A stretch of DNA of 64,000 bases from Scenedesmus sp. ARA3 (Eukaryota > Chlorophyta > Chlorophyceae > Sphaeropleales > Scenedesmaceae): positions 1-64,000 of the forward strand of contig RWJK01001708.1 in the NCBI GenBank assembly GCA_004335835.1, written 5' to 3'. The notes beneath the pieces are model-generated. The model saw nothing but the letters and a program-made list of their open reading frames with translations. It ran no database searches and was not told the origin of the DNA. Shown one piece after another: positions 1 to 10,600 of the stretch. A program made the position numbers and the translations under genes. The number at the start of each line of letters is the position of its first letter. Position 1 is the first letter of the stretch.

Positions 1-110
1 GTCTTTGTCCTTCTCTAATTTACGCACGGAAGAGCATAGGCTCAAGCAGGCTTGCCTGCCTCCAACGCGTGGGACTTGTAACTTGTAACTGCCTCTAAAG
101 AGCACATGCA

Positions 111-248
111 CATGGAGCTGCACATGTTAATTTCGTTCTTATACATGCTTACATCTGACCTGAATCTGAGGTGCAGCAGCCACGGTGGCCTTTTGGGGAC
201 CACTGCTTGCCATGTGAGTGCTCACTATGCTGCGTGATGCTTGCAATG
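111..248. repeat. Dispersed repeat, copy A
   Basis: This segment resembles 27361-27475 over most of its length. Shared blocks include GGAGCTGCACATG, the block around CTGAGGTGCAGCAGCCA, and a stretch reading GGTGGCCTTTTGGGGACCACT here against GGTGGCCTTTCGGGGGACCACT there, followed by a shared CCATGTGAGT. Copy B lacks about 25 nt found here. No coding sequence or terminal repeats are visible. It may be a degenerate mobile-element fragment or a duplicated flank. The rest of 1-1054 holds no supportable gene. Confidence 0.5.
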
Positions 249-1120
249 TCACGCCTACGTGCACGTTGTAACCCTTAGCAATGGCGGACGAAGCGTTGCC
301 ATGTTGTAACGATTGACCTGCTTGCACGTTGTACCAATTATATACTATTTTGGCATCTGTGACATTGTTGCAGCGTGGCTATCTTGGCAGCTGTGCAACC
401 TTCAGCCGCTGCAGTGATTGACCTTGCAAAGTGCAGTTGCAGTCTTGCCTGCAGTACAACCTGCAGCAGCAGACATGAATTGCTCGTTGACATGCCGGTG
501 CAGGGCCGAAGGCGATTATCACCTATCCATGAATGGCCCTGTGGGTAACAATGCTTGCGACAGCGCTGTACCTGACTAGGGTTTTCTGGCAGCCTCGCTA
601 GTGTGCAGCAGTCACATTAATCGGCAACACCAAGCTGCAGTCTAGCCCCATACTGTATTGTAGTACTGCTTATGATGTGCACCGGCTTGCCTTGCTGCGT
701 AAACCAGGCCTTGGCACTGCCCATCCCGATCCGTTTGTCTCTCAGATGCGTTAAGCAACGGTCGCAACCACAGCTTCAGCGACTTATTGACAGTTTAATA
801 TTGCTCACGACTGCCGTTGTGCTTGCAATCCGACAATCCCGCCAGGCAGCACTGTTGTGTGCTGCTGCCCGTTTTGCGACCCTGCACACCCGCTGACGGA
901 TCAACCACGTCGTCATCGTGCAGATGCACAAATCACAGGTGATGTTAGGCTGCGTCTCGCTCTGTGGGGCCTTTTGAGACAGATCAGTATGCCCAGCTTG
1001 CAAACTCTCTGTCAAAAGTATGCAAGCAGCACTGCATAACACTGGCCCCAGTGCTTGTTGACCAGGCTTTCCTTTTGCTGCCTGCTGCCTGCTCTGATTC
1101 GCAGTACTTACAGCACGTCC

Positions 1121-2782
1121 CTGGTTTCCCTAGGCGTGGCCCTGCAGCACCCACTGCTCAGCTCAGATCCCAAGGTGTTGTGCACAGCAGCACGAGTCTG
1201 TAGAGCTTGGCGATGCGCTGTGCAGCAGTGTAGCGCATGCAACCTGGATGTAGAGCTTTGCTGCAGCGCTGTCCCTCAGTTGTGCAGCTTTGCAGCATGG
1301 CTGCCAGCGCATGCAGCACTGATAAAGAGCATCACTGCCAAGGCAGACGACTACGAAGACTTGGACACAGCTGAAGCCGTTCCAGCACAGCAGTACATGG
1401 CAGTAGCACATCAGCTGCTGCAGCCTGCTTTGCGGCTGGCGAGGCTGCTGCCAGCGGAAGCAGCAGCAGCAGCAGCTGAGGGTTGCTACAGCCGTTCCAG
1501 GCCTGTCACCGACCCTCAGAAGCAACCTGGCTTGCAGCTGCAGCGCTTCTACAGCAACTGGCCCAGGTCAGCAGCCATGCTGGCTGACCTGCCTGCTCAC
1601 AGCTTGACAGCGCTTGACCTGGATTTTCAGTTGAGCATCGGCGTTGATGGCGGCACACTGTCGGCGCTGCTGGCGCGGCTGAGCAGCCTGCAGCAGCTGC
1701 GGCTGTCAACAGTGGGTTATGACGTCAGAATTCCAGGCAGCTGCCTTGCAGGCATTGCACGCGTTCGGCAGTTAACAGAGCTCATGCTGGAAGGTTACTG
1801 GGATGAAAAAGTTGAGCAGCCGCTGCAGCAGCTGTTCGCGCAGCCGCTGCCGCTGCGGCGGCTGAAGCTGCAGCTGCCGCTGGTTAACTTGTCATCACTC
1901 ACCAGATCGGAAGAGCTTGAGACAGACTGTATCGTGCACGAGGGAGCTGTGCTGCCAGCGCAGCTGCAGCGGCTGCGGCTACCCTACCTCAAGAGCACCA
2001 GTGCAATCACTGCGCTGCAGCGGCTGCAGGAGCTGCGCCTAGGTGTGGAATTCCAGGATCGTGCAGAGCTGCTTAGGTTAGCGCAGCTGCCAAGCTTGAG
2101 ACATGTGGCGTTGAGCTACAAGCATGTAGCGTACGCCGCAGAAACAGCAGCAGCCTGGCAGCACCTACCCCAGCTGGAGGAGCTGTTCATGAGGTTGGAA
2201 TACGACGGTCCTGATGAGCAGTAGATGGAAGACATCTTGGCTGGACTTTCGGCTTGCACGCAGCTAACAAAGCTTGACCTGCCGCTTACCGTATATGTTG
2301 ACGGACCAGCTCATGACGAAGGAGATGGCGAATTCTTCTTCAGTGAGCTGCGGCCTGTGGCTGCATGTGCCAGCTTGGCGCGCTTGAAAGGCCTCAAACA
2401 CCTGGCGGCCCCGATCGCTCACATTGTGCCTGGTGATGCGCTGGCATTGACAGCGCTGACCGGCCTGACGCACTTGCACCTGGAAGCGGAGGATGGTGTG
2501 GATGATGTTGTAGCAAGTGCGCTTGCCTGCAGCCTAAAGCAGCTGCGCCACTTAGATTTGAGCTGCTGTGAGCTGGGCAGCATGGCTTGTATGGCAACCA
2601 TTGGGCATCTCAGCCAGCTGACAGCGCTCAAGCTCATTAGGGTGGCAGGTGTGACTGAGCGGGGGCTGATGCTGCTGACGCGGCTGTCCTCCCTGTAGAG
2701 CTTGGAGGTTACCAAGAACGCAGAGGTCACGGATGAGGTGCTGGGTAGGTTTTGGGCGGCTGTGCGGCAGCAGCGGCGCTGA
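1121..2782 (+). pseudogene. F-box-like/LRR gene, broken tandem copy
   Basis: This reading frame aligns along its whole length with the intact gene at 3983-5635. It has the same F-box-like N-terminus (motif HPLLSS then PKVLC) and the same leucine-rich repeats. Three lesions set it apart. The codon matching the paralogue's ATG is CTG at 1121. In-frame TAG codons lie at 2222-2224 and 2696-2698. At the first TAG the paralogue has CAG (its QQMEDILAG segment); at the second it also has a Gln (CLQRLS). No frameshift is present and the frame runs on to a shared TGA at 2780-2782. An upstream in-frame ATG at 1055 could still start a 389-residue truncated product. A young pseudogene is the simplest reading; stop readthrough is the alternative, since the frame is otherwise clean. 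Confidence 0.75.
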
Positions 2783-3982
2783 ACGCTGGTGCGGCGATGT
2801 CGCGTCATGTCACAAGCCCCGTACGTTGGTGGCTGCTGCTTTTTTGGTGCAGTAGCATGGTTTGCTTCTGCAAGCTGGCAGTGGGTGTGGCAAGCAGCTT
2901 CATGGTGTACATACATGTGTGTGGTGAGGAGTAAGCATAAAACATGTGTGGTATATGGTAGGATGCTGCTGCATATGCTATGCTCATGCGCCTCCGGCAG
3001 TTTACGCATGGCAGATTTGTTTATCACAGCACGTTGGCATGGCTGGAGTCGCTTACTAGATGTGTCATATTATGCAAGTGCACTAGTCGTTGTGGACCTG
3101 CCCACATTCTTGTCTTGACAGACGGGCATGGGCGTAGTCTGGATGGGCAATTGCGCGGCTTGGCTTGGCTGCAGAGTCCGATGATGCAGATGCTGACAAT
3201 GACTTTGTTGAGCAATATCGTGGGGCACTTCTCGTAAAGAACCATTGCCATTGATAAGGATAAAGATAATGCGTTGGGCATCACATTGCTGTCTTGTTGG
3301 GATGTTCACTACCCCGGCAACCTCCTTACATATGTAAAGAGTAACCCTGGCATGCAAAGATTTAGTAATTTGCTCAGTAGGTGGCACCAGTCGCGCCACT
3401 TGAGCCACAGGAGGTTTGTCCTTGCTTGTGTCGCTGATGAGCGTTTTAGTGGCAGCCTTATCACTGTGCACCCTGACTTTCTGCTCTGGTACACACACTT
3501 GCACATGTGATACTGCAACACGATGATGCGATGCAAAGTTGCTGCTTCTGGGTCGTCTAGCTGCTGCCATCGAAGCCTTGGTACTGCCCGTCCCGCCCAT
3601 TTGGTCGCCTGCTCGGACGGGCCGAGCAACGTTTACTTCTACTAACTCTCCCACATATAGTTTGTTGGTGAGCTGACAACCAGCTGAATCTCAAGGGTCG
3701 GGCCTGCAAACAGACCATGCCTGTGGCACTATTGTATGCTAGCCGCTTCGCGATCCTGCACATCCACAGCAACTTTCACCGGCAAAATGAAGCGTCGTAT
3801 GTATGAGAAAACGGCGGGTAATACAGTGCGTTTGCTGGCGCGGTGTGGCGTCGCAAGGCAGCAGCTGGTGCAGCTCAGCATGCTACATGTATGCTGATGT
3901 GCTCTGCTGGTTGCTTGCTCACTCGGCCATCCTTGTGGCGCACACTGCCTTTTCTTATACAGAGGAAGCTGCCAGCACCGTC
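2783..3982. other. Spacer between the LRR tandem copies
   Basis: No convincing gene lies here; short open frames on both strands lack family features. The last part, about 3570-3790, resembles the flank of the first copy at about 700-900. Both contain a CCTTGGxACTGCCCxTCCCG block, and a block running from TGTGxxACT to a GCGA(C/T)CCTGCACA motif. The tandem duplication therefore carried upstream sequence with the gene. Confidence 0.5.
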
Positions 3983-5635
3983 ATGGATTTCCTGGCTATC
4001 GCCCTGGAGCACCCACTGCTCAGCTCAAGTCCCAAGGTCTTGTGCGCAGCAGCACAAGTGTGCAGCGCATGGAGGCGCGCTGTGCAGGAATGTGGCGCAT
4101 GCAATCTGGATGTCGAATTACGCCGCAGCAAGCTTTCAACACTCAGCAGCTTTGCAGCATGGCTGCCCAGGCATGCAGCGCTGGTGAGGAGCATCAAAGC
4201 CACGGCAGAAGACTGGACACGCACGGATGACGGCGCACAGCCACAGCAGTTCATGGCAGTGGCACACCAGCTGCTGCGGCCTGCCCTACAGCTGGCACGG
4301 CTGCTGCCCGCTGAAGCAGCAGCAGCAGAGGGTCCTGTCAGACCTGCCAGCGGTCCGCAGCAGCAGCTTGGCCTTCAGCTGCAGCGCTTCTACAGCAACT
4401 GGCCCAGGTCAGCAGGCATGCTCGCTGACTTGCCAGCCCACAGCTTGACAGCACTGGACCTGGACTTCCAGATAAGCACGGGCGTTGATGGCAGCACCCT
4501 ATCATCGCTGCTGGCGCGGCTGAGCAGCCTGCAGCAGCTGCGCCTGTCAACAGTGGACGGGTGCGTGAGCATCCCAGGCAGCTGCCTTGCAGGCATCCCT
4601 AGCCTTAGCCAGCTGACGCAGCTTGAGCTAGCAGGGAGCTGGAAAGCAGTCGAAGAGCCGCTGCAGCAGCTGCTGCAGCAGCCGCTGCCGCTGCGGCGGC
4701 TGAAGCTGCACCTGCCACTGCTGCAGCGGCTGAACACGGCATCGCTTACGAGCTTGGAAGAGTTTGAGATGAGCTCAGAGCTGCGCCAGGGTTCTGTGCT
4801 GCCGGCTCAGCTGCAGCGGCTGTGGCTGAACGACTGCAGCAGCACCAGGGGCATCACTGCACTACAGCAGCTGCAGCAGCTCAGCTTGGGTGTGCAGTTT
4901 GAGGATCGCGAGCAGCTGCTGGGCTTAGTGCAGCTGCCGCGCCTGCGGCTTCTGGCGTTGAACTATGCCGCTGCAGCGCCTGCAGTAGCAACGGCACCAG
5001 CCTGGCAGCACCTTCAGCAGCTGCAGGAGCTGTCAGTGGTGTTTCAGTATGTTGACTTTCCGCGAGCGCAGCAGATGGAGGACATCTTGGCTGGCATAGC
5101 AGCTTGCACGCAGCTGACAAAGCTTGAGCTGGCTGTGGGCCACAGGCTTGGAGGTCAAGATGATGCGGCTGATAACAATGCTGACGCTGGGCGCGTGTTC
5201 CCTATAGCTGTTTGTGACAGCTTGGCAGGCCTGGCACGGCTCAGGAGTTTGACAATCCCCATGCCATCTTGGATGGTGCCTGCCGATGCGTTGGCGCTGA
5301 CTGCGCTGACAGCCCTGACGCACCTAGACCTGAGTGGTGCAGGAAACGGCGTGGATGACTTGGTGGCAAGTGCGCTTGCATGCAGCTTGAAGCAGCTGCG
5401 CCACTTGGACCTGAAGTTCTGTCAGCTGGAACACATGGCATGTATGGCGGCAATCTCGCACCTCAGCCAATTGACGTTCCTCGGACTCATCGGAGTGGGT
5501 GAGGCATATGAACGGGCGCTGATGCAGCTCACAAACCTGCCGTGCCTGCAGCGCCTTAGTTTCTCGCAGGACATAGGGGTCAGCGAGGAGGTGATTGGTA
5601 GGATAAATGCAGCAATGCGTCAGCGGCGGCGCTGA
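3983..5635 (+). CDS. F-box-like leucine-rich repeat protein
   Basis: This intronless frame codes for 550 residues from ATG 3983; the open frame extends 60 codons further upstream to 3803. I chose 3983 because it opens directly into an F-box-like helix (MDFLAIALEHPLL, then PKVLCAAAQVCSAWRRAV, residues 1-36). The remainder is leucine-rich repeats with LxxLxxLxL spacing, for example LTALDLDFQ, LSSLQQLRLS, LSQLTQLEL and LKQLRHLDL. F-box/LRR proteins usually serve as substrate receptors of SCF ubiquitin ligases; that role is inferred. The protein ends in a basic RQRRR tail at a TGA. It is the intact partner of the broken copy at 1121-2782. The F-box is weak, so it could simply be an LRR protein. 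Confidence 0.8.
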   Translation: MDFLAIALEHPLLSSSPKVLCAAAQVCSAWRRAVQECGACNLDVELRRSKLSTLSSFAAWLPRHAALVRSIKATAEDWTRTDDGAQPQQFMAVAHQLLRPALQLARLLPAEAAAAEGPVRPASGPQQQLGLQLQRFYSNWPRSAGMLADLPAHSLTALDLDFQISTGVDGSTLSSLLARLSSLQQLRLSTVDGCVSIPGSCLAGIPSLSQLTQLELAGSWKAVEEPLQQLLQQPLPLRRLKLHLPLLQRLNTASLTSLEEFEMSSELRQGSVLPAQLQRLWLNDCSSTRGITALQQLQQLSLGVQFEDREQLLGLVQLPRLRLLALNYAAAAPAVATAPAWQHLQQLQELSVVFQYVDFPRAQQMEDILAGIAACTQLTKLELAVGHRLGGQDDAADNNADAGRVFPIAVCDSLAGLARLRSLTIPMPSWMVPADALALTALTALTHLDLSGAGNGVDDLVASALACSLKQLRHLDLKFCQLEHMACMAAISHLSQLTFLGLIGVGEAYERALMQLTNLPCLQRLSFSQDIGVSEEVIGRINAAMRQRRR

Positions 5636-6508
5636 ATTCTTGTGCCAGCAGTGTGCGGTGTGTGCTGTGAGGAGGTGTTGGCGGTGACGTCTGCTGCTTT
5701 CCACGCTTTGCACAGCTGGGTTCTGCATGCGGCACAGTGATAGCTATTGGCTTTGGCTGTGCTCTTGGGTCAGTCTGTAGTGGCAGGTCTGGCTTGGCTG
5801 AACATTGTCTCTGCCCATACCACAGAAGCCGGACTCCGGAGGTGACCTCTGTCACTTCTGTTGTTTGGGCCATAGAGTGCTTGATGTGCAGATCACTTAG
5901 TAGATCACAATGCAGCTGAAGGTGATGACGGCTGCCGATTCGGCTTGTTCTTGATGCGAATGGGCTCATTGTGGCTGCTTGCCTGCAGCAGGCTAAACGT
6001 GTGCCGGAAATGGAGTTCCCTGGGTTACTCTGCAGCATCAAGCATTGTCAAACGTTATGGTGTCTTTTTATTCCTTTGCAATCCTAGCAGCAGGTGGGTC
6101 AGCGTCTGGTGTAGGCAATGGTGGCACACCTCAGGTTGGGGTGGGGACGCAACCATGAGTAACGCCAGGGTTGTGTTATGACCAGGGTATGGCTGCCAGG
6201 TCAGCAAGCCCCTGGACTGGGCTGCTGGCCATGGTTATAGCGATGAGATACGGCTGGCTAAGGAGCTTTGTACACACAGTTACAGGAGACGCCGTTAGCC
6301 TGCTTCATTCTGCTGTGCTCCTCGTCACCACACAGCTCTGGACTGTAGTGCACTGCTGCCTGGCTTGCTGGCCACAGCTCGCCTCAGGCATTTCCTGTAC
6401 TTCACTACATACACAACAAGAATATAGTTTACATTACTGCGAGATCCAGCGAGCTTCGAGCCTGGGCCACACGCAGGTGCTAGCGTGCTCGCTAGCATAG
6501 CTGCAGCT
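5636..6508. other. Intergenic, T/G-rich on the + strand
   Basis: No gene is seen. The composition (T and G on the + strand) matches transcript tails of + strand genes elsewhere in the window, so much of it may be the 3' untranslated region of the LRR gene followed by the promoter of the next gene. Confidence 0.3.
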
Positions 6509-7601
6509 ATGAGTGCGATGGCTAGAACCGGCCGTTTCAACGGCAGATACTTCTTGACTAAGCTCGGCACGGCGCGAGACATGGTGCTCAACCAGATGTC
6601 CAACCCAGAAGCAGCAGCACAGGGTGGTGGCCTGGTGCAGATGTTTCAGGAGGCTTACAAGAAGCAGCTCACGACCATCATTGCAGTGACTGGAGCAGCC
6701 ATGGCACCAGCCATCAACGCAGTGAGTGCCCTGAGCAGCACAGCAGGGCAGGGCGGGAGCTGGCAGTACAGCAGCAGCGGTGGCAGTGGCAGCAGCATCG
6801 TAACACATGCATGTGGCTGGTTAGCAAGCATGTGCATGTTTGGCTTTGGATGCCAGCAAAGCATTAGACACCAAAAAAATGTCATTCAGCACCACACAAC
6901 CCAGCATCGGGCGCAGCAAAAGTTAGTGCCGGTTGTGCGGCTGGTGCAGCTGCCTGATGCAGTCTTGGTAGCATCATGCAGATGATCTGCCGTATTTGGC
7001 ATCTGATCAGACACATCTAGATCTTCTGCATTAACTGCGGTGACGACAGCAGCTGCAGTGCGCCTCATTTCCCACCCCAGCCCTCACTTACTCTCCCCCC
7101 TCGCCTCGCCCTCACCTTGCCCGCTTGATCTCTCTTTTGCGCTTGCAGGAATCTGCGAGCAACCCCTCAGCTTTTGAGAAGCTCGTGGTGCGCCTCATCC
7201 CGCGCCCCAGCCCCCGCAGCGTAGCAGTCGGCGACGTAGTAGCATTCAGCAGCCCCCTGGACCCTGCCAGCAGCCACAGCCTGATGGTGCGGCGTGTAGC
7301 AGCGCTCGAAGGCCACACAATGTTCACCACAGATGATGAAGATTATGCGGAGCGGGTGCCAGCTGGGCACTGCTGGGTGCTTGCAGACAGTGAGGAGCTG
7401 TCGCCGCCAGATGTGATTGACAGCCGGGCGTTTGGGTACTTAGATATGCGGCTGATTACGGGGCGGGTTGTGTACCGTGTGCGCAATGCGAGCGACCACG
7501 GGCGCGTGGCGAATAGCCCGGTGAGCGAGGCGGCTGATGCAGCAGTGGTGGAAGGGGAGGTAGATGTGGAGGCGATTGCAGCAGGCATGCCGGCAGAGTA
7601 G
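6509..7601 (+). CDS. S26 signal-peptidase-like protein, catalytic dyad missing
   Basis: Two exons, 6509-6721 and 7149-7601, join in phase 0 (donor GTGAGT, acceptor TTGCAG) into 221 residues ending at TAG. The fold is that of the S24/S26 leader-peptidase and inner-membrane-protease family: a box ending TGAAMAPAI (residues 61-69), a GDVVAF strand (99-104), SLMVRRVAALEG (115-126), and a late box with DSRAFGYL. In active members the first box holds the nucleophilic Ser (GxSMxP) and the third the general-base Lys (KRV). Here these positions are Ala64 and Arg119, so proteolysis is unlikely. The pattern recalls the plant family of Arabidopsis At2g31140, also annotated as S24/S26 peptidase-like; that link is from memory. 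An ATG at 6485 would add eight residues. Organelle location is unproven. Confidence 0.8.
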
Positions 7602-10600
7602 CTGCGCGCCGGCAGAAGATATTTGGTGGTAAATAGCGTGGTGAGTACACGGCTTGCGCGCTAGTAGCCTTGCTTGCATGGCACAGGTGTTGCCTGCAGC
7701 ATGCTGGTGGCTGCGCAGCGGTTGTTGTGTCGGCTGCGAGGGGCACATGCAGGCCCCTGTTGGAGGCAGCTTGTCACGCTGTGCCTTCCTTTGTACAGTA
7801 GTTGGTCACTATGCGCAGGACTGCAGCAGCTGCTGCAGTCGCTGCTGCTGCGCCCGGGGGTTGCAGGTTGAGTCTTAGGAAGGCAGTTGTCTGTTGATTT
7901 TTTGGGTGAGGTGGTGTCTCGGATTGATGCTTGTGGTAGCTGCAGGCAATAGCTGACGAGTGGGTGTCACTTGGGTACAGCATGTGCAGGATCATGCAAG
8001 GACAGGACAGCAGCGGCATGCACCAGACCTTGGCGTACGATTTGGCGGTCGTCTTCGAACACTGCGTTTTTGGCGCAGTACTGCTGCTCTTGGCGCACAT
8101 TATCCGCCATAGTTTGCATCTGTATGCTGAGCAGTTGCTGCTGCCGTACAGCGGCTGTACATCAGTGCTGTTGCTTGCAGGAGCCTGCCGCTTGCAGGAG
8201 CCTGCAGGCTGACAGCACCTCGCCAGCTGCATCTGCCACGTGTCAAGCTGTGCCAGATGTTTAGTGTACTATGCACAGAGGTGCACGCGTGGCTTCCAGG
8301 TGATGTGCCCTGTCACTCAGCAGTCCTCTACGATTTGTGTTTTGCACGCGTGTTAGGGCCAGTTGCGCTGCACACAGACAGCAGTCTTTGTTGCAGGTGC
8401 ATGCCATGTGTGGTCGCTTGGGCGTTTTGTAGTATTTCCAAACAACCAGCACTCTGCTGACTGGACGTATTGATGCGTCCAATGAGCAGATTATCAAGTT
8501 GCGTGGCCATGTTTCCGCACACCCTGTATCTCATAAGCATCAGAGATAACCGTCGGGAGCTTCCTTAAAGGAACGAGGATCAATTGGCCTTTCAAGGCGG
8601 ATGGCTTGCAGCTTGAACGCTAGGGCAATTACACATCCCACTCACGTTGAGTCGGCTGGATCTGCCAGCCTATTACCAGTTATGCGCACAGATGGCCATC
8701 CACTGTGGCGCATCACACGTCCCTTGCGGCGCCTACCACCTAAATCAAGCTGCTACTGCTATTAATCATGCAGCAGCACTGTCTGCTGCGCAGTTACCAC
8801 AGCTGCAGCGACATGCCCCCAGCCTGTAAAGCACGCAAACTGCCATCAACAAGCAGCCTGTCAGGAGACTCCAACCTATGGCAGAGCTGAATAGCTAGAC
8901 CTTGCGCCAGTTTCAACCCAAGATACCCAAAGAATGAGTGCCGCATCCCAAGCATCACTCTGCCCAGAAGTCCTTGCTGGCCATCCAGCAGAGCTGTAGC
9001 CATGTGAAAACTGTCCTGTGGCGCACCATGAGCAGCACAGATGGCTTGTATGGCCGCCTTATGCTAGCGTAGTGCCAAAATGCACAGCCACACCAATGTG
9101 GCAGGCTGTGCGCGTCTGGTGCCCCGCAATCCATGGCACCAGGCACTGCCGCACACAAGCTACCATGGTTACCCGAGTCTGTCAAAACATTGAGCAATAG
9201 TTGGCAGGCCGGGCCAATGCGCCAGGCCTGCCTGGCTCAAGCAGGGCAATAACCCTGTTCAATCGCCGCTGTTGCTGTGGGCGGTTGCTGCTACTGTTGT
9301 GGGGACAACAGCCTGAAAGTAGGGCCCTACAGCATTCACTGCTGTCGTACACCCACCCCACGCTGAGACAGCAGCAATCAACCGAACATGGCTGTGAGCC
9401 GCCAAGTCAGAGCAGCACGACTGCCAACCGCGCGTCCCTCCATCTGAGGGAAAAACAAGGCAAAAGCAACTGAAAATGAATGCTCCGTTCAGCCGCCAAC
9501 AGTAATACGAGATGTCTCAAAGCCATGACACAGTTGGTTGCTCAAGCACCAGCACGCAAACTGCCTGTGGCATGTTCTGTGCGGCACGCTGCAGCCCACC
9601 CCAGCCTGTAGGGTATCAAGCAATATACAAGAGCCTCACCAGATGAACACATGTACGAACGAAGCGTCAAATAGCTGAGAGGACCAACACCAGCATATGT
9701 AGTGTAGAAAGCTCCGTGTTCCTCCCGTGCAGTCAATTGAGTATCATACACAGTGCGTACTGTTTCACACTCAAAAGGCACAATTGCATAATGATTGTGC
9801 CCAGGCAGGGTGCGGCATGCCCCGAACACAGGATGCCAAATCCAGCAGAGCAAAGGTTGGTTGAAGACATGTACACGCAATTCATACGCAGGCAAGACCC
9901 GCGGCCACCAGCAGATGGCACACGCACACACACGCACGCACACACACCAAACCTTGCAGTCCCTGTCAGCAGTCTTTGTAGCCAGTAGCCAGCACAACGT
10001 GCGATGATGTACAACTCGTCCCTGCAGCCCCGTCTCACTGTGAATGCTACATCAGCGCAGCCGGTGGAGAACAGGCAGCCTGCATACGAGGGCAGCACTG
10101 CCGGTGCACCAGCGCAGCAGCATACAAACCAGATCCCACCTTCGCAGCTGCATGCGCATCTCTGACCAAAAAAAAACACATACATGCACTCAGAGAGGCA
10201 AAGAGCTACCATGCTGCGCGCAGGCAAAACGTCTCTCGCCCTGGTCAGGCAGTGGCAGCTATGTAGACACACCGCACACTCGAAAAGCACCAGCACACAC
10301 CACGCATGCCATCCAGACCTTACGATGCACCAAAGAGTGCAGTTGCATTTAAGCAGCAGTCTGCAGGGTGCCACACGCAAACCACAGCGGCTGCACGTCC
10401 TCTATTGCAACTGCAGCAGAGCTCCGCAGACTGTGTAAATCTGACAGCCTCATGCGATCAACCCAATCCTTAAGGATGTAAGATGGGTGCCTGCATAACT
10501 CCAGCCCAGCAGCACAGGCTGCCGATGCAGCCGGCAGGCGCCAAACACAGCCGACAGCAGGCTTCTGTGGTCCATTTCACGTGCAGCAGCTGCACCTGCA

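Noticed and set aside
1055..2782. TAG reassigned to glutamine
   Set aside because: The S26-like, PRP40, kinase-LOG and mTERF-like genes all end at TAG exactly where their families should end, so TAG is a normal stop here.
9542..10380. Reverse frames in the gene-poor region
   Set aside because: They have Cys/Trp/Val-rich composition typical of T/G-rich noncoding sequence, with no domain or splice support.
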